Source: Thiohalobacter sp. IOR34 (GTDB taxonomy: Bacteria > Pseudomonadota > Gammaproteobacteria > Thiohalobacterales > Thiohalobacteraceae). Taken from it: a stretch of DNA of 64,000 bases. The notes beneath the pieces are model-generated. The model saw only the letters and a list, made by a program, of their open reading frames with translations, had not been told where the DNA came from and searched no databases. Made by a program: the position numbers and the translations under genes. Positions 18,103-26,429 of the stretch are shown here, piece by piece. Where the stretch lies: positions 1,833,438 through 1,897,437 of the forward strand of contig NZ_CP128988.1 of the NCBI RefSeq assembly GCF_030406045.1, in the 5' to 3' direction. Position 1 is the stretch's first letter. The number at the start of each line of letters is the position of its first letter.

Positions 18103-18249
18103 TCCGTTCGCCCCCCATTTGCTGCACACTGGAGATCACACTAGCTGCGCGAGAGACACTGCCCGATGTCCAGCTACCCTGGATACACCTGTGCTGGCGG
18201 CACTGCCCTTACCGCTTTAGCGGACCGACGGCGGGGATATTGACCCCCC

Positions 18250-19545
18250 ATGCAACCTACCGGTCCCCGATTGCCGCCACTGCCGACCAGCCCCGGTTCA
18301 ACCGGCCCCTCGCCGGGATTGCGCCTGCGGATCGGCCAGACACTGAACGCCGTGGTGCTCACCAGCCCGCGTGACGGCCGCACCCTGCTGCGGATCGGCG
18401 CCAACCAGGTCCAGGCCCGCACCGGCGCGCTGCAGCTGTCACCGGGCCAGGCCCTGAAACTGCAGGTGGTCCGCCTCGGCGAACAGCCGCTGCTGCGCCT
18501 GATCACTGCCCTGCGCCAGGATGCTGTCAGCGAGGCCCTGCGCCAGGTCCTGCCCCGGCAACGGCCGCTCGGCCCCATCCTCAGCGGCCTGGCCCAACTG
18601 GCTGCCAGACCCGCTGTCAGCCCCCTGCCGCCAGCGGTCCTGGCACGGTTGCGCGAACTCATCGACCGCCTGCCACGTCCCGGCGAACTGAGCAACCCGC
18701 GCGGCCTGCAACAGGCCCTGCGCGACAGCGGCACCTTTCTGGAGGCTAGGCTGGCCGCCGGCGCCCCCCCGGCCGACCCGGGCCTGGGCCGCGACCTCAA
18801 GGCCAATCTGCTGCGTCTGGCCGCTGCCTTGCGGCAGGCATCGGCCAGCGCCGCCCGGGCGGCCCCGAGCACAGCCTCACGTCCAGGCGCTGCCGCCCAG
18901 CCTCCCACCCCGGCCGCCGCCAGCGAGCCGGCCAGCGCAGCCGGCAAGCCACCGTCCCAGGCGGCCGGGGAAGCACAGCGGCCCGGCGCCAACCCCCTGC
19001 CGGCATCCTCCCGCCCCCCCCAGCCGCAGAGCACCCAGGGCAACCCGGCGGATCGGGCGGGACGCGTCGCACCCCCGCCCCCGCTGCTGGAGCAGGTCGA
19101 GGCGGCGTTGTCACGGGTCCGCCTGCATCAGCTCAAACCCCTCTCGGCAGAGCGGCCGCATGGGCTGGAATGGCTGTTCGAGCTGCCGGTGCGCCGAGAC
19201 AGCGAGCACATCGACCTGTGGCAGTTGTACTTCCGGCGCGAGGATCGGCCTGGTGGCCAGGAAAAGGAGCAGACGGCCCGCTGGACGGTCCTGCTGAGCT
19301 TCGACCTGCCCGGTCTCGGTCCACTGCAGGCGCGCATCACCCTGCAGGGTGAAAGCCGTCTCAGCACCCTCTTCCTCGGCAGCGAGGAGGCTGCGCTGCC
19401 CCTGGTGGAGCGACACCTGCCCCGGCTCCGCGCCCGTCTGGAGCAGGCCGGACTGGAGGTCGAGACCCTCGGCTGCCGCCGTGGCCGGCTGCCCCAGCCC
19501 AAGCCGGCCACTGGCAGCGGGCCGGTAGTGGACGAAAAGGCATGA
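18250..19545 (+). CDS. Second FliK-like flagellar hook-length control family protein
   Basis: A 431-residue protein with a FliK organisation: an OB-like N-terminal part (GLRLRIGQTLNAVVLTSP), a Pro/Ala-rich middle (about residues 190-285, e.g. AAAQPPTPAAASEPASAAG) and a folded C-terminal Flg_hook-like domain with LHQLKPLSAERPHGLEWLFE and LGPLQARITLQGESRLSTLF. It is separate from the canonical fliK at 40860-41996. Its stop overlaps the FlhX start by 4 nt (ATGA). The pairing with a soluble FlhB tail suggests a role in secretion-substrate specificity, by inference. Confidence 0.8.
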   Translation: MQPTGPRLPPLPTSPGSTGPSPGLRLRIGQTLNAVVLTSPRDGRTLLRIGANQVQARTGALQLSPGQALKLQVVRLGEQPLLRLITALRQDAVSEALRQVLPRQRPLGPILSGLAQLAARPAVSPLPPAVLARLRELIDRLPRPGELSNPRGLQQALRDSGTFLEARLAAGAPPADPGLGRDLKANLLRLAAALRQASASAARAAPSTASRPGAAAQPPTPAAASEPASAAGKPPSQAAGEAQRPGANPLPASSRPPQPQSTQGNPADRAGRVAPPPPLLEQVEAALSRVRLHQLKPLSAERPHGLEWLFELPVRRDSEHIDLWQLYFRREDRPGGQEKEQTARWTVLLSFDLPGLGPLQARITLQGESRLSTLFLGSEEAALPLVERHLPRLRARLEQAGLEVETLGCRRGRLPQPKPATGSGPVVDEKA

Positions 19546-19841
19546 GTGGCCAGAACGACAACCCGTCCCCGGCACAGATCGAGCTGGCCATCGCATTGCA
19601 GTACAGCGGCGAAGGCGCACCACGGGTCACCGCCCGCGGCCAGGGCGCCCTCGCCGAGCGCATCATCGAGCTGGCGCGGGAACACGACATCCCGCTGCAG
19701 GAGAATCCTCCGCTGGTGCAGGCCCTGGCGCACCTGGAACCGGGAGAAGAGATCCCGCCGGCGCTCTATCTGGCCGTGGCGGAAATCCTGGCCTTCGCCT
19801 ATCACCTGTCGGGCAGAGCGCCCGGGACGGTCGAGGACTGA
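19542..19841 (+). CDS. flhX: FlhX: soluble FlhB C-terminal-domain protein
   Basis: The 99 residues correspond to the part of FlhB after the NPTH cleavage site. IELAIALQYSGEGAPRVTAR and IPPALYLAVAEILAFAYHL align with FAVALKYDERAMGAPRVVAK and IPAGLYFAVAQVLAYVYQL of the FlhB in this window. There are no membrane helices and no NPTH motif. Such EscU/YscU/FlhB-tail proteins can stand in for the FlhB cytoplasmic fragment in the export gate. It is coupled to the second FliK-like gene by an ATGA overlap. Confidence 0.87.
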   Translation: MSGQNDNPSPAQIELAIALQYSGEGAPRVTARGQGALAERIIELAREHDIPLQENPPLVQALAHLEPGEEIPPALYLAVAEILAFAYHLSGRAPGTVED

Positions 19842-19913
19842 GCCACCAGAGGCAAGAGCGGGGAATACGGGGGGTCAATGGGTGGCGGGCGGCAACCGCC
19901 CAAAGGTGTCAGC

Positions 19914-20162
19914 TAGCCCGGATATTGCACCAAGGATTCGATGCTCAGGGCAAGGCTGGCAAAGCAGCTTGGGTGATCGTCCGAAAAGTCATAGCCGTTG
20001 CTATGGCTTGAGGAGGATCACCCAAGATGCGAAGCCAGAGTCGGCCTGACATCGAATAGGCACAAACCGTAACCCGCCCAGGGGGCCTTTCATGGCCATA
20101 TCGTCACTGGATTACAGCACGCCCCCTTTCATGCGCGCCGCCTTGGTGCAATATCCGGGCTA
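19914..20162. repeat. Dispersed palindromic element, copy 3
   Basis: It runs from TAGCCCGGATATTGCACCAA to GGTGCAATATCCGGGCTA. It has an internal stem (CTTGGGTGATCGTCC with GAGGATCACCCAAG) and the core GCACAAACCGTAACCCGCC. Its right arm, CAGGGGGCCTTTCATGGCCA to CGCCCCCTTTCATG, matches the arm of copy 2. The last 34 bp encode the tail of the DUF2802 protein. Confidence 0.85.
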
Positions 20163-20551
20163 GCCTCGGCCAGGCCGCCATGGAGCATGAGGATCAACTC
20201 GGCCTCACCACGGGTCAGGCCACATTCCTCGATCAGGGTCTCGGCCGAGGCACCCTGCTGGACGCGCTGGATGGCATGTGAATAGGGGCGATCACCCGCG
20301 CCGCGCAACTCGGCCTGGTCCTGCCGCTCGGTGAGGCGGCGTACCCGGTATTCGAGCTGCATCAGATGGTCACCGGCACCGACCGAGGACTTGCAGAGAC
20401 CGGCCAGATCCTGCCCCACACGCTCCAGTTCCCCTTCCAGGCGCTGGCAGTCGACGGCCAGGCGGCGGTGGCTCCGCAGCAACAGGCCGAGTCCGGTCGC
20501 CAGCGCCAGCACGGTACCGCCGAGTATCAGTGTCACCAGATCCAGTTCCAT
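20129..20551 (-). CDS. DUF2802 domain membrane protein of the chemotaxis operon
   Basis: A 140-residue protein. It starts MELDLVTLILGGTVLALATG, a single N-terminal membrane helix, followed by a coiled coil (CQRLEGELERVGQDLAGL, YRVRRLTERQDQAELR). The DUF2802 end is SHAIQRVQQGASAETLIEEC and LTRGEAELILMLHGG. This gene commonly closes flagellar/chemotaxis operons after cheW, as here. The last 11 residues (ASPDIAPRRRA) are encoded by the end of repeat copy 3, so the natural C-terminus has probably been replaced. Confidence 0.82.
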   Translation of the reverse strand: MELDLVTLILGGTVLALATGLGLLLRSHRRLAVDCQRLEGELERVGQDLAGLCKSSVGAGDHLMQLEYRVRRLTERQDQAELRGAGDRPYSHAIQRVQQGASAETLIEECGLTRGEAELILMLHGGLAEASPDIAPRRRA

Positions 20552-20572
20552 GTCGTCCGTCCTACCCCGCCC

Positions 20573-20743
20573 TCAGGCATAGTCGTCGATGTGCGGCCGG
20601 CCGTCGTCAGGCGGCGGACGGCGTTCCGGCTGCCGTGGCTGGCGCCGCTTCTCCCCGGTGGGCCGGCGCTTCTCCTTCACCCCGGGGTTCGAGCGCACCG
20701 GTGTCACGGGGGGCGGCACACCAATCTCGTGGAAATCCGCCAC
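20573..20743 (-). CDS. 56-residue basic, proline-rich protein after cheW
   Basis: The frame begins with GTG at 20743 and ends with TGA at 20573, filling the gap between cheW and the DUF2802 gene. The product starts VADFHEIGVPPPVTPVR, has a strongly basic middle (VKEKRRPTGEKRRQPRQP) and an acidic end (DDGRPHIDDYA). A GAAGGGG site lies about 10 nt upstream of the GTG. Short proteins with a PHID(E/D)YA-like tail occur at this position in related flagellar clusters, as far as I recall. A competing ATG frame at 20753 gives a low-complexity product and is less convincing. Confidence 0.62.
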   Translation of the reverse strand: MADFHEIGVPPPVTPVRSNPGVKEKRRPTGEKRRQPRQPERRPPPDDGRPHIDDYA

Positions 20744-20758
20744 CGCCTGGCATCCCCT

Positions 20759-21244
20759 TCAGAACCCTTCCAGCTCCTGCCATTCCTCGTCGCTGAGCAG
20801 CTTGTTCAGGTCGACGAGGATCAGCAGATTGTCGTTGCAGCTGGCCACACCCTGGATGTACTTGGCGCTCTCGTCATTGCCCACGCTGGGCGCCGACTCG
20901 ATCTCAGAAGTGTTCAGATCGACCACCTCGGCCACGGCGTCGACCTGGATGCCGATCACATGGCGGTCGGTCTCGATGATCACGATACGGGTCGAATCGT
21001 CCCGCTCCTTGGGCGGCAACCCCAGACGCATGCGGGTATCGATCACCGTCACCACGTTGCCGCGCAGGTTGATGATGCCCATCACGTAATCCGGCGCCCC
21101 GGGCACCGGCGCGATCTCGGAGACACGCAGCACCTCCTGCACCTGCATCACGTTGATGCCGTAGGTCTCGTCCTCCAGGCGAAAGGTGACGCACTGGAGC
21201 ACGGCGTCGTTGCTGCTGTTGCTGGCCTGAGCAGTTTGATTCAT
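20759..21244 (-). CDS. cheW: Chemotaxis coupling protein CheW
   Basis: Couples chemoreceptors to CheA. The 161 residues carry the CheW fold: VLQCVTFRLEDETYGINVMQ, VPGAPDYVMGIINLRGNVV and VDAVAEVVDLNTSEIE. The extension before residue 15 is Gln/Asn/Ser-rich. A 124-bp non-coding gap separates it from parP upstream, with no clear promoter seen. Confidence 0.95.
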   Translation of the reverse strand: MNQTAQASNSSNDAVLQCVTFRLEDETYGINVMQVQEVLRVSEIAPVPGAPDYVMGIINLRGNVVTVIDTRMRLGLPPKERDDSTRIVIIETDRHVIGIQVDAVAEVVDLNTSEIESAPSVGNDESAKYIQGVASCNDNLLILVDLNKLLSDEEWQELEGF

Positions 21245-21368
21245 GGTTTGCCTCTGTCTGTTGAGTGCACCGCCAGGGGTGCGACCCGCGGATCGTCAAA
21301 CATCGGACATCCGCACCCTTTGCACGCATAACAAGCATTAAACATGCCATTCCCCTCGCCGCAGGGCG

Positions 21369-22079
21369 TCATGCGGACAGCCCTTCCAGCAGCCCCACCA
21401 GGGCCTCCACATCCAGCAGGGCACAGCTCCGGTCGATGGCCGTGCCGGCCAGCCAGGGGCGCGTCCCGGCGTGGCTGCGCCACTTGACCGAGGCCGGCGA
21501 CAGGCTGATCACCTCGACGATGGCCTCGCAGGCCAGCCCCCAGCGACGGCCGCCGACCAGCAGCAGCTTGCCGAGACGGCGGCCGTCGGCCGGCCCGAGG
21601 GCGGCATGACGCTCGGCGGGCAACACCACCGCGGCCAGGTCGACCAGCCGCAGCTCCCCGCCGCGGTGCTCGCGCAGCCCGATGAGCGCGGCACCCTGCC
21701 CCGCCACGGCGCGGCAACGGGCGTCCTGCCAGGGAAGCACGTCGTCCAGCAGCGCCAGCGGCACGGCCAGATTCAGACCGGCCACGCGAAACATCAGGCA
21801 GCGGAATTCCTCCGCCGCCCAGGCGGGCCGCGGCCGGGACTCCTCTGCAGCGGCGTCCTCACGAGCAGCTGCCCTATCGGCGTGGGACGTGCCGCAGGGC
21901 CCGTCCTCGCTGGCCGCGCCATCCTCCGCCGCGCGGTTCACTGGCACGGCACTGTCGCCCGGCTCGGCCGGGGCCGTCTCGGGCACGGCCGGCTGCAACA
22001 GGGCATCGAGATAGGCCCCCAGCGCCTGTTGCGGATCCAGCATCTGCACGGAGGCCGGCTGATCGGGGGCGTGATTCAT
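21369..22079 (-). CDS. parP: ParP-like CheW-domain protein
   Basis: A 236-residue protein. The first 110 residues are disordered, rich in Ala, Glu and Pro, and start LDPQQALGAYLDALLQP. The C-terminal half is a CheW-like domain: FRCLMFRVAGLNLAVPLALL, IGLREHRGGELRLVDLAAVV, WGLACEAIVEVISLSPASVK. In Vibrio, ParP of this layout binds ParC and CheA and keeps arrays at the pole. It overlaps parC by 4 nt (ATGA). The assignment rests on domain order and neighbours. Confidence 0.8.
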   Translation of the reverse strand: MNHAPDQPASVQMLDPQQALGAYLDALLQPAVPETAPAEPGDSAVPVNRAAEDGAASEDGPCGTSHADRAAAREDAAAEESRPRPAWAAEEFRCLMFRVAGLNLAVPLALLDDVLPWQDARCRAVAGQGAALIGLREHRGGELRLVDLAAVVLPAERHAALGPADGRRLGKLLLVGGRRWGLACEAIVEVISLSPASVKWRSHAGTRPWLAGTAIDRSCALLDVEALVGLLEGLSA

Positions 22080-22930
22080 GCCACGCCTCCCAGTGGTTGC
22101 GGGTCGGCCGCCGGCCGCTCCAGCAGGGTGTCGAGCAGCGCCCGATAGGCCCGGGCACCGCGGGCGGCCGGCTGCCAGAGGGTCAGCGGGCGACCCACCC
22201 GGCTGGCCTCCCGGAACTGGGTATCGACCGGGATCAGGCCATCCCAGAGGCGGGCGGGATAACGCTCCTGCAAGGCACGCAGGGCGTCGGTGGAGGCACG
22301 GGTACGGCGGTCGAAGAGGGTCGGCAGGATCAGATACGGCAGTTCACCGCCGCGTGAGCGGCTGATCATCTGCAGGGTATGCAGCATGCGCTCCAGCCCC
22401 TTGAGGGCAAGGAACTCGGTCTGTACCGGGATCAGCAGCTGCTGGCAGGCAGCCAGGGCATTGACCATCAGCACGCCAAGCATCGGCGGACAATCCATGA
22501 ACACATAGTCGAAACGGCCGGCCAGGTCGGCCAGGGTGCGCTGGATGACCAGGCCCATGCCCGGCTCGGCACCGAGCTGGCGGTCGAGGGTGGCCTGTGC
22601 CGTGGATGCCGGCAGCAGCCAGAGCCCTTCGAAGTCGGTGGCCCGGAGGATGGCATCGTAGCGCCTCTCCGGCCGCTTCTCGGCCTGATCCTTGAACAGG
22701 GTATAGACCGAATGCTCGATCGCGTCCGGATCCAGGCCGAAATAGGTGGTCAGCGAACCGTGCGGATCGAGATCGATCAGCAGCACGCGCTGCCCCTCGC
22801 TCAGCAGCGCGCCGCCCAGGGAGACGGCCGTGGTGGTCTTGCCCACGCCGCCCTTCTGATTGGCTACTGCCCAGATCTTCTTCACGCTGCCGCTGTCACT
22901 CCGCCGTATCAGGCCAACCTGCTGCCGCAT
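22076..22930 (-). CDS. parC: ParA/MinD-family ATPase (ParC) for polar chemotaxis arrays
   Basis: A 284-residue ATPase with a deviant Walker A (VANQKGGVGKTTTAVSLGGA), LLIDLDPHGSLTTYFG and VFMDCPPMLGVLMVNALAAC. It is not topoisomerase IV. Its place between cheB and a ParP-like gene matches the polar ParC of Vibrio and Pseudomonas, which positions chemosensory arrays. I chose the ATG at 22930 (MRQQVGLIRRSDSGSVKKIW); the frame extends upstream to 23041 without similarity, and a start nearer VKKIW is also possible. A 209-bp spacer without clear features separates it from cheB. Confidence 0.85.
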   Translation of the reverse strand: MRQQVGLIRRSDSGSVKKIWAVANQKGGVGKTTTAVSLGGALLSEGQRVLLIDLDPHGSLTTYFGLDPDAIEHSVYTLFKDQAEKRPERRYDAILRATDFEGLWLLPASTAQATLDRQLGAEPGMGLVIQRTLADLAGRFDYVFMDCPPMLGVLMVNALAACQQLLIPVQTEFLALKGLERMLHTLQMISRSRGGELPYLILPTLFDRRTRASTDALRALQERYPARLWDGLIPVDTQFREASRVGRPLTLWQPAARGARAYRALLDTLLERPAADPQPLGGVA

Positions 22931-23139
22931 CGTTCTCCCTTCCACCCGTCGTGAGGTTCCAGGCCACCGTCGTTTCGGCCCCCTCGGATCGATGCAGGAT
23001 CGATGCCAGACGGAAACGCCGGGGGCAGCGAAGTCCTGCAAGCTCGTCGGAGCACGAAAAAGTCGATGCCGCAGGCGGCTTGGCGGCCTGTTGGCGACGG
23101 CCGATGCGGCAAGGGATCTGGCTGCCCCGGGCTACGATG

Positions 23140-24234
23140 TCAGTTTTTTGTCGCCAGAGCCCCGGCCACACCCGGCCGGCCGGCAACGGCCCTGGCCAGT
23201 GCCGGCCCGATCTCGGACAACGGCAGAACCTGGTCTGCCAGACCGGCCTCGACGATGGCGCCCGGCATGCCGAAGATCACGCAGCTCGCCTCGTCCTGCG
23301 CCCAGATCTCGGCCCCACGCGCCTTCAGGGCCCGCGCGCCCTCGCGGCCGTCGGCACCCATGCCGGTGAGCACCAGGGCCAGGACCCGGCCACTGAAATC
23401 GCGAGCCAGGGACTGGAAGGTGATATCGACGCTGGGACGGTAGTGCAGAGCGGGATCACCGTCCGCCACTCGCAGGCCGTAGCGTCCACCCCGTCCGCTG
23501 AGCGTGAGCTGGCGGCCTCCCGGGGCCAGATAGGCCGTCCCCGCTTCCAGTGGCTCCCCGTCCTCGGCCTCCTTGACGCGGATCGCACACTGCTGGTCGA
23601 GCCGCTGGGCGAAGGCCGGGGTGAAGCTGGCGGGCATGTGCTGGATCAGCAGCAGCGGCACAGGCCAGTCGCCGGGCAGGGCCTTGAGCACCTGCAACAG
23701 GGCAACCGGCCCGCCGGTGGAACAGCCGATCGCCACCAGCTGCGGAACACGGCCCCGGCCGGCCGGCGCGGCCAGAGGCGCGGGGCCGGAAAGCGGATGA
23801 CGCACGGCAGAGGGGGCGGCCGGCACCTCCCCCCGTCCGCGGCGGCCGACGACGAGCACCCGTGAACAGAGCAGGCGCTTGGCGGCCTCCCGGTCCTGGG
23901 CGAACTCGTCGAAACGTTTGGGAAGGAAATCGACCGCCCCCGCCTCCAGGGCATCCAGCGTGGCCTTGGCCCCCTCGTAGCTCAGCGAGGAGAACATCAG
24001 GACCGGCGTGGGCCTTACAGCCATGATGCGACGCACCGCGGTGATGCCGTCCATGACCGGCATCTCGATGTCCATGGTCACCACGTCCGGCTTCAGCTCC
24101 AGCACCTTCTGCACGGCCTGCAGGCCGTCGGCCGCGGTGCCGACCACCTCGATGGCGGGATCGGCATCGAGGATCTCCACGATGCGCCGGCGGAAGAAGC
24201 CGGAATCGTCGACCACCAGGACACGGACTGCCAT
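23140..24234 (-). CDS. cheB: Protein-glutamate methylesterase/deamidase CheB
   Basis: Removes methyl groups from chemoreceptors when phosphorylated. The 364 residues have a receiver domain with phospho-acceptor Asp55 (DVVTMDIEMPVMDG) and a methylesterase domain. The catalytic triad segments are VAIGCSTGGPVALLQ (Ser), LLLIQHMPASFTPAFAQRLD (His) and LTGMGADGREGARAL (Asp). The linker is short and proline-poor (VGRRGRGEVPAAPSAV). It follows cheA after 68 bp. Confidence 0.97.
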   Translation of the reverse strand: MAVRVLVVDDSGFFRRRIVEILDADPAIEVVGTAADGLQAVQKVLELKPDVVTMDIEMPVMDGITAVRRIMAVRPTPVLMFSSLSYEGAKATLDALEAGAVDFLPKRFDEFAQDREAAKRLLCSRVLVVGRRGRGEVPAAPSAVRHPLSGPAPLAAPAGRGRVPQLVAIGCSTGGPVALLQVLKALPGDWPVPLLLIQHMPASFTPAFAQRLDQQCAIRVKEAEDGEPLEAGTAYLAPGGRQLTLSGRGGRYGLRVADGDPALHYRPSVDITFQSLARDFSGRVLALVLTGMGADGREGARALKARGAEIWAQDEASCVIFGMPGAIVEAGLADQVLPLSEIGPALARAVAGRPGVAGALATKN

Positions 24235-24302
24235 CAGGGCCTCCCGGCCGAGAAATCAAACAGCAAAGGCAGCAAGACAGGCGCGGCAGACATCAGCCGC
24301 CC

Positions 24303-26390
24303 TCAATAGCGCCGGGCGTATTTCTTCATCAGGCTCGGCACGTCGAGGATCAGCGCGATGTGGCCGTCACCGGTGATGGTCGCGCCGGCAAAGCCCGGCA
24401 TGCCCTGCAGCATGGCACCCAGCGGCTTGATCACCACCTCTTCCTGGCCGATCAACTGGTCGACCACGAAACCGACCCGCTGGCTGCCGACATTGACCAT
24501 CACCACATGGCCGTTGGTCTGGTCCTCGGCGACCACCTGGCCACCGCGCACCAGCCATTTGCGCAGATAGAACAGCGGCACCGCCTTGTCGCGCACCCGC
24601 ACCACCAGCTGGCCGTCGACGACATTGGTCTGGGATTCGTCGAGGTCGAAGATCTCGACCACGCTGGCCAGCGGCAGGGCGAAGGGCTGATCACCCAGCA
24701 CCACCATCAGGGTCGGCATGATGGCCAGGGTCAGCGGCACGCGAATGCTGAGCCGGGAACCCTTGCCCAGTGTCGAGTCAATCTCCACGCTGCCATTGAG
24801 CTGGCTGATGCGGGTCTTGACCACATCCATGCCCACCCCGCGGCCGGAGACATCGGAGATCTCCTCCTTGGTGGAGAAACCGGGCGCAAAGATCAGATTG
24901 AAGGCCTCGCGGTCGTCGAGGCGGGCCGCCGCCTCGCTGTCCATCAGTCCCTTCTCCACGGCGCTGCGGCGCAGCTTGTCCGGATCCATGCCCCGACCGT
25001 CGTCCTCGATCGACAGCAGGATGTGGTCACCCTCCTGTTCGGCCGCCAGCACCACGGTTCCGGTACGCGGCTTGCCGGCCGCCTCGCGTTCCTCGGGACT
25101 CTCGATGCCGTGGTCCACGGCGTTGCGCACCAGGTGCACCAGAGGGTCGGCCAGGGCCTCGACCAGGTTCTTGTCCAGATCGGTGTCCTCGCCCTGCATC
25201 TCCAGGTGGACCTCCTTGTTCAGGGTCCGGGCCAGGTCGCGCACCACGCGCGGAAAGCGGCCAAACACCTTCTTGATGGGCTGCATCCGGGTCTTCATCA
25301 CCGAGGCCTGCAGGTCGGAGGTGACCACGTCCAGGTTGCCGACCGCCTTGCTGATCTCCTCGTTGCCCATGGTCGCCTTGAGGGTGGCCAGGCGGTTGCG
25401 CACCAGCACCAGCTCGCCGACCAGGTTCATGATGTCGTCCAGACGCTTGGTATCGACCCGCACCGTGGTCTCCGCCTGGGGGGCGGCCGGCTTGGGTGCC
25501 GCCTTGGGCGCAGGGGCCGGGCTGGGTGCCGCCGCCGGCTCGGCCGGGGTCGGCCTGGCCTCCGCCGGCGGCTGGCCGGCCGGCGTGGCGCCGGCCGCCT
25601 TGCCCTTGCCGTGCAACTCGTCCAGCAGGGCCTCGAATTCCTCATCGGTAATCAGGTCGCCCGAACCGGAGGTCTCGTCATCTGCAGTGGCGGGCTTGGC
25701 CACCTCCGCCCCAGGCGCCGGCTCGGCGGCCGCTGCGGCCTCCTCGACAGCCGGCTGCCCGGTCGGGGCACCGCCCGCGCCATGCAGCTGGTCGAGCAGG
25801 GCCTCGAATTCGTCGTCGGTGATCTCGTCGCCACCGACCGGTTCGTCCCCGGTCGCGCCGTCCGCTGTCGCCGGGGCCGCCTCCTGCGCGGCACCGGCCG
25901 CCTCCAGCAGGCTCTCGAACTCGGCGTCGGTGGCATCGGCATCCGCCTCGGCAGGCGCGGCTTCCGGGGATGCAACCTCGCCGGCAGCCGGCTCGGCACC
26001 GGCGGGGGTGGCATAACGCTCCAGCTCGGTGAGCAGTCCCGCCTCGGCGGGGCTCGGTTCCTGACCGGCATGGATCTCGCCGAACATGGCATTGACCACG
26101 TCCAGCACCCGCAGCACCACGTCCATCAGTTCGACATCGGCGATCCGTTCACCGTTGCGCAGCACGTTGAAGACGTCCTCCGCGCGATGACAGACCTCGA
26201 CCAGATGGGTCAGGCCGAGAAAGCTGGCCCCACCCTTGATGGTATGGAAGCTGCGGAACACCGCGTTGAGCAGGTCGTTGTCCTGCGGCGACTGTTCCAG
26301 CTCGACCAGCTGCTCATTCAGCTGTTCCAGCAGTTCACCTGCCTCGACCAGGAAGTCCTGAAGTATTTCGTCGTTGGGATCTAGACTCAT
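24303..26390 (-). CDS. cheA: Chemotaxis histidine kinase CheA with repeated acidic linker motif
   Basis: The 695-residue kinase has an HPt domain with phospho-His49 (FRSFHTIKGGASFLGL), dimerisation helices (DDIMNLVGELVLVRNRL), an ATPase domain with HLVRNAVDHGIESPEER, DDGRGMDPDKL and GFSTKEEISDVSGRGVGMD, and a C-terminal CheW-like domain. No obvious P2 domain is seen. Instead residues about 150-305 are a Pro/Ala/Glu linker holding three related motifs: ATDAEFESLLE (153), ITDDEFEALLDQLHG (190) and ITDEEFEALLDELHG (248). These may be the docking site for ParP, by analogy with the LID segment of Vibrio CheA. Confidence 0.96.
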   Translation of the reverse strand: MSLDPNDEILQDFLVEAGELLEQLNEQLVELEQSPQDNDLLNAVFRSFHTIKGGASFLGLTHLVEVCHRAEDVFNVLRNGERIADVELMDVVLRVLDVVNAMFGEIHAGQEPSPAEAGLLTELERYATPAGAEPAAGEVASPEAAPAEADADATDAEFESLLEAAGAAQEAAPATADGATGDEPVGGDEITDDEFEALLDQLHGAGGAPTGQPAVEEAAAAAEPAPGAEVAKPATADDETSGSGDLITDEEFEALLDELHGKGKAAGATPAGQPPAEARPTPAEPAAAPSPAPAPKAAPKPAAPQAETTVRVDTKRLDDIMNLVGELVLVRNRLATLKATMGNEEISKAVGNLDVVTSDLQASVMKTRMQPIKKVFGRFPRVVRDLARTLNKEVHLEMQGEDTDLDKNLVEALADPLVHLVRNAVDHGIESPEEREAAGKPRTGTVVLAAEQEGDHILLSIEDDGRGMDPDKLRRSAVEKGLMDSEAAARLDDREAFNLIFAPGFSTKEEISDVSGRGVGMDVVKTRISQLNGSVEIDSTLGKGSRLSIRVPLTLAIMPTLMVVLGDQPFALPLASVVEIFDLDESQTNVVDGQLVVRVRDKAVPLFYLRKWLVRGGQVVAEDQTNGHVVMVNVGSQRVGFVVDQLIGQEEVVIKPLGAMLQGMPGFAGATITGDGHIALILDVPSLMKKYARRY

Positions 26391-26429
26391 GGATGTTTTC
26401 CTTTCGGTCGTTCTGCCCTGTCCGTCCGT

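Noticed and set aside
18195-18235. A sigma-28 promoter for the GYF-like gene (TAAA, 14 bp, GCCGCCAG)
   Set aside because: Spacing is one base short and the -10 box matches only at its GCCG part, which is common in this GC-rich DNA.
22931-23139. A small gene in the cheB-parC spacer
   Set aside because: Frames here are short or extend the parC frame upstream without similarity. No ribosome site supports a separate gene.
24360-26384. A 674-codon open frame antisense to cheA
   Set aside because: High GC and codon bias of cheA keep the opposite strand open. The product is His/Gln/Gly-rich shadow sequence without family motifs.
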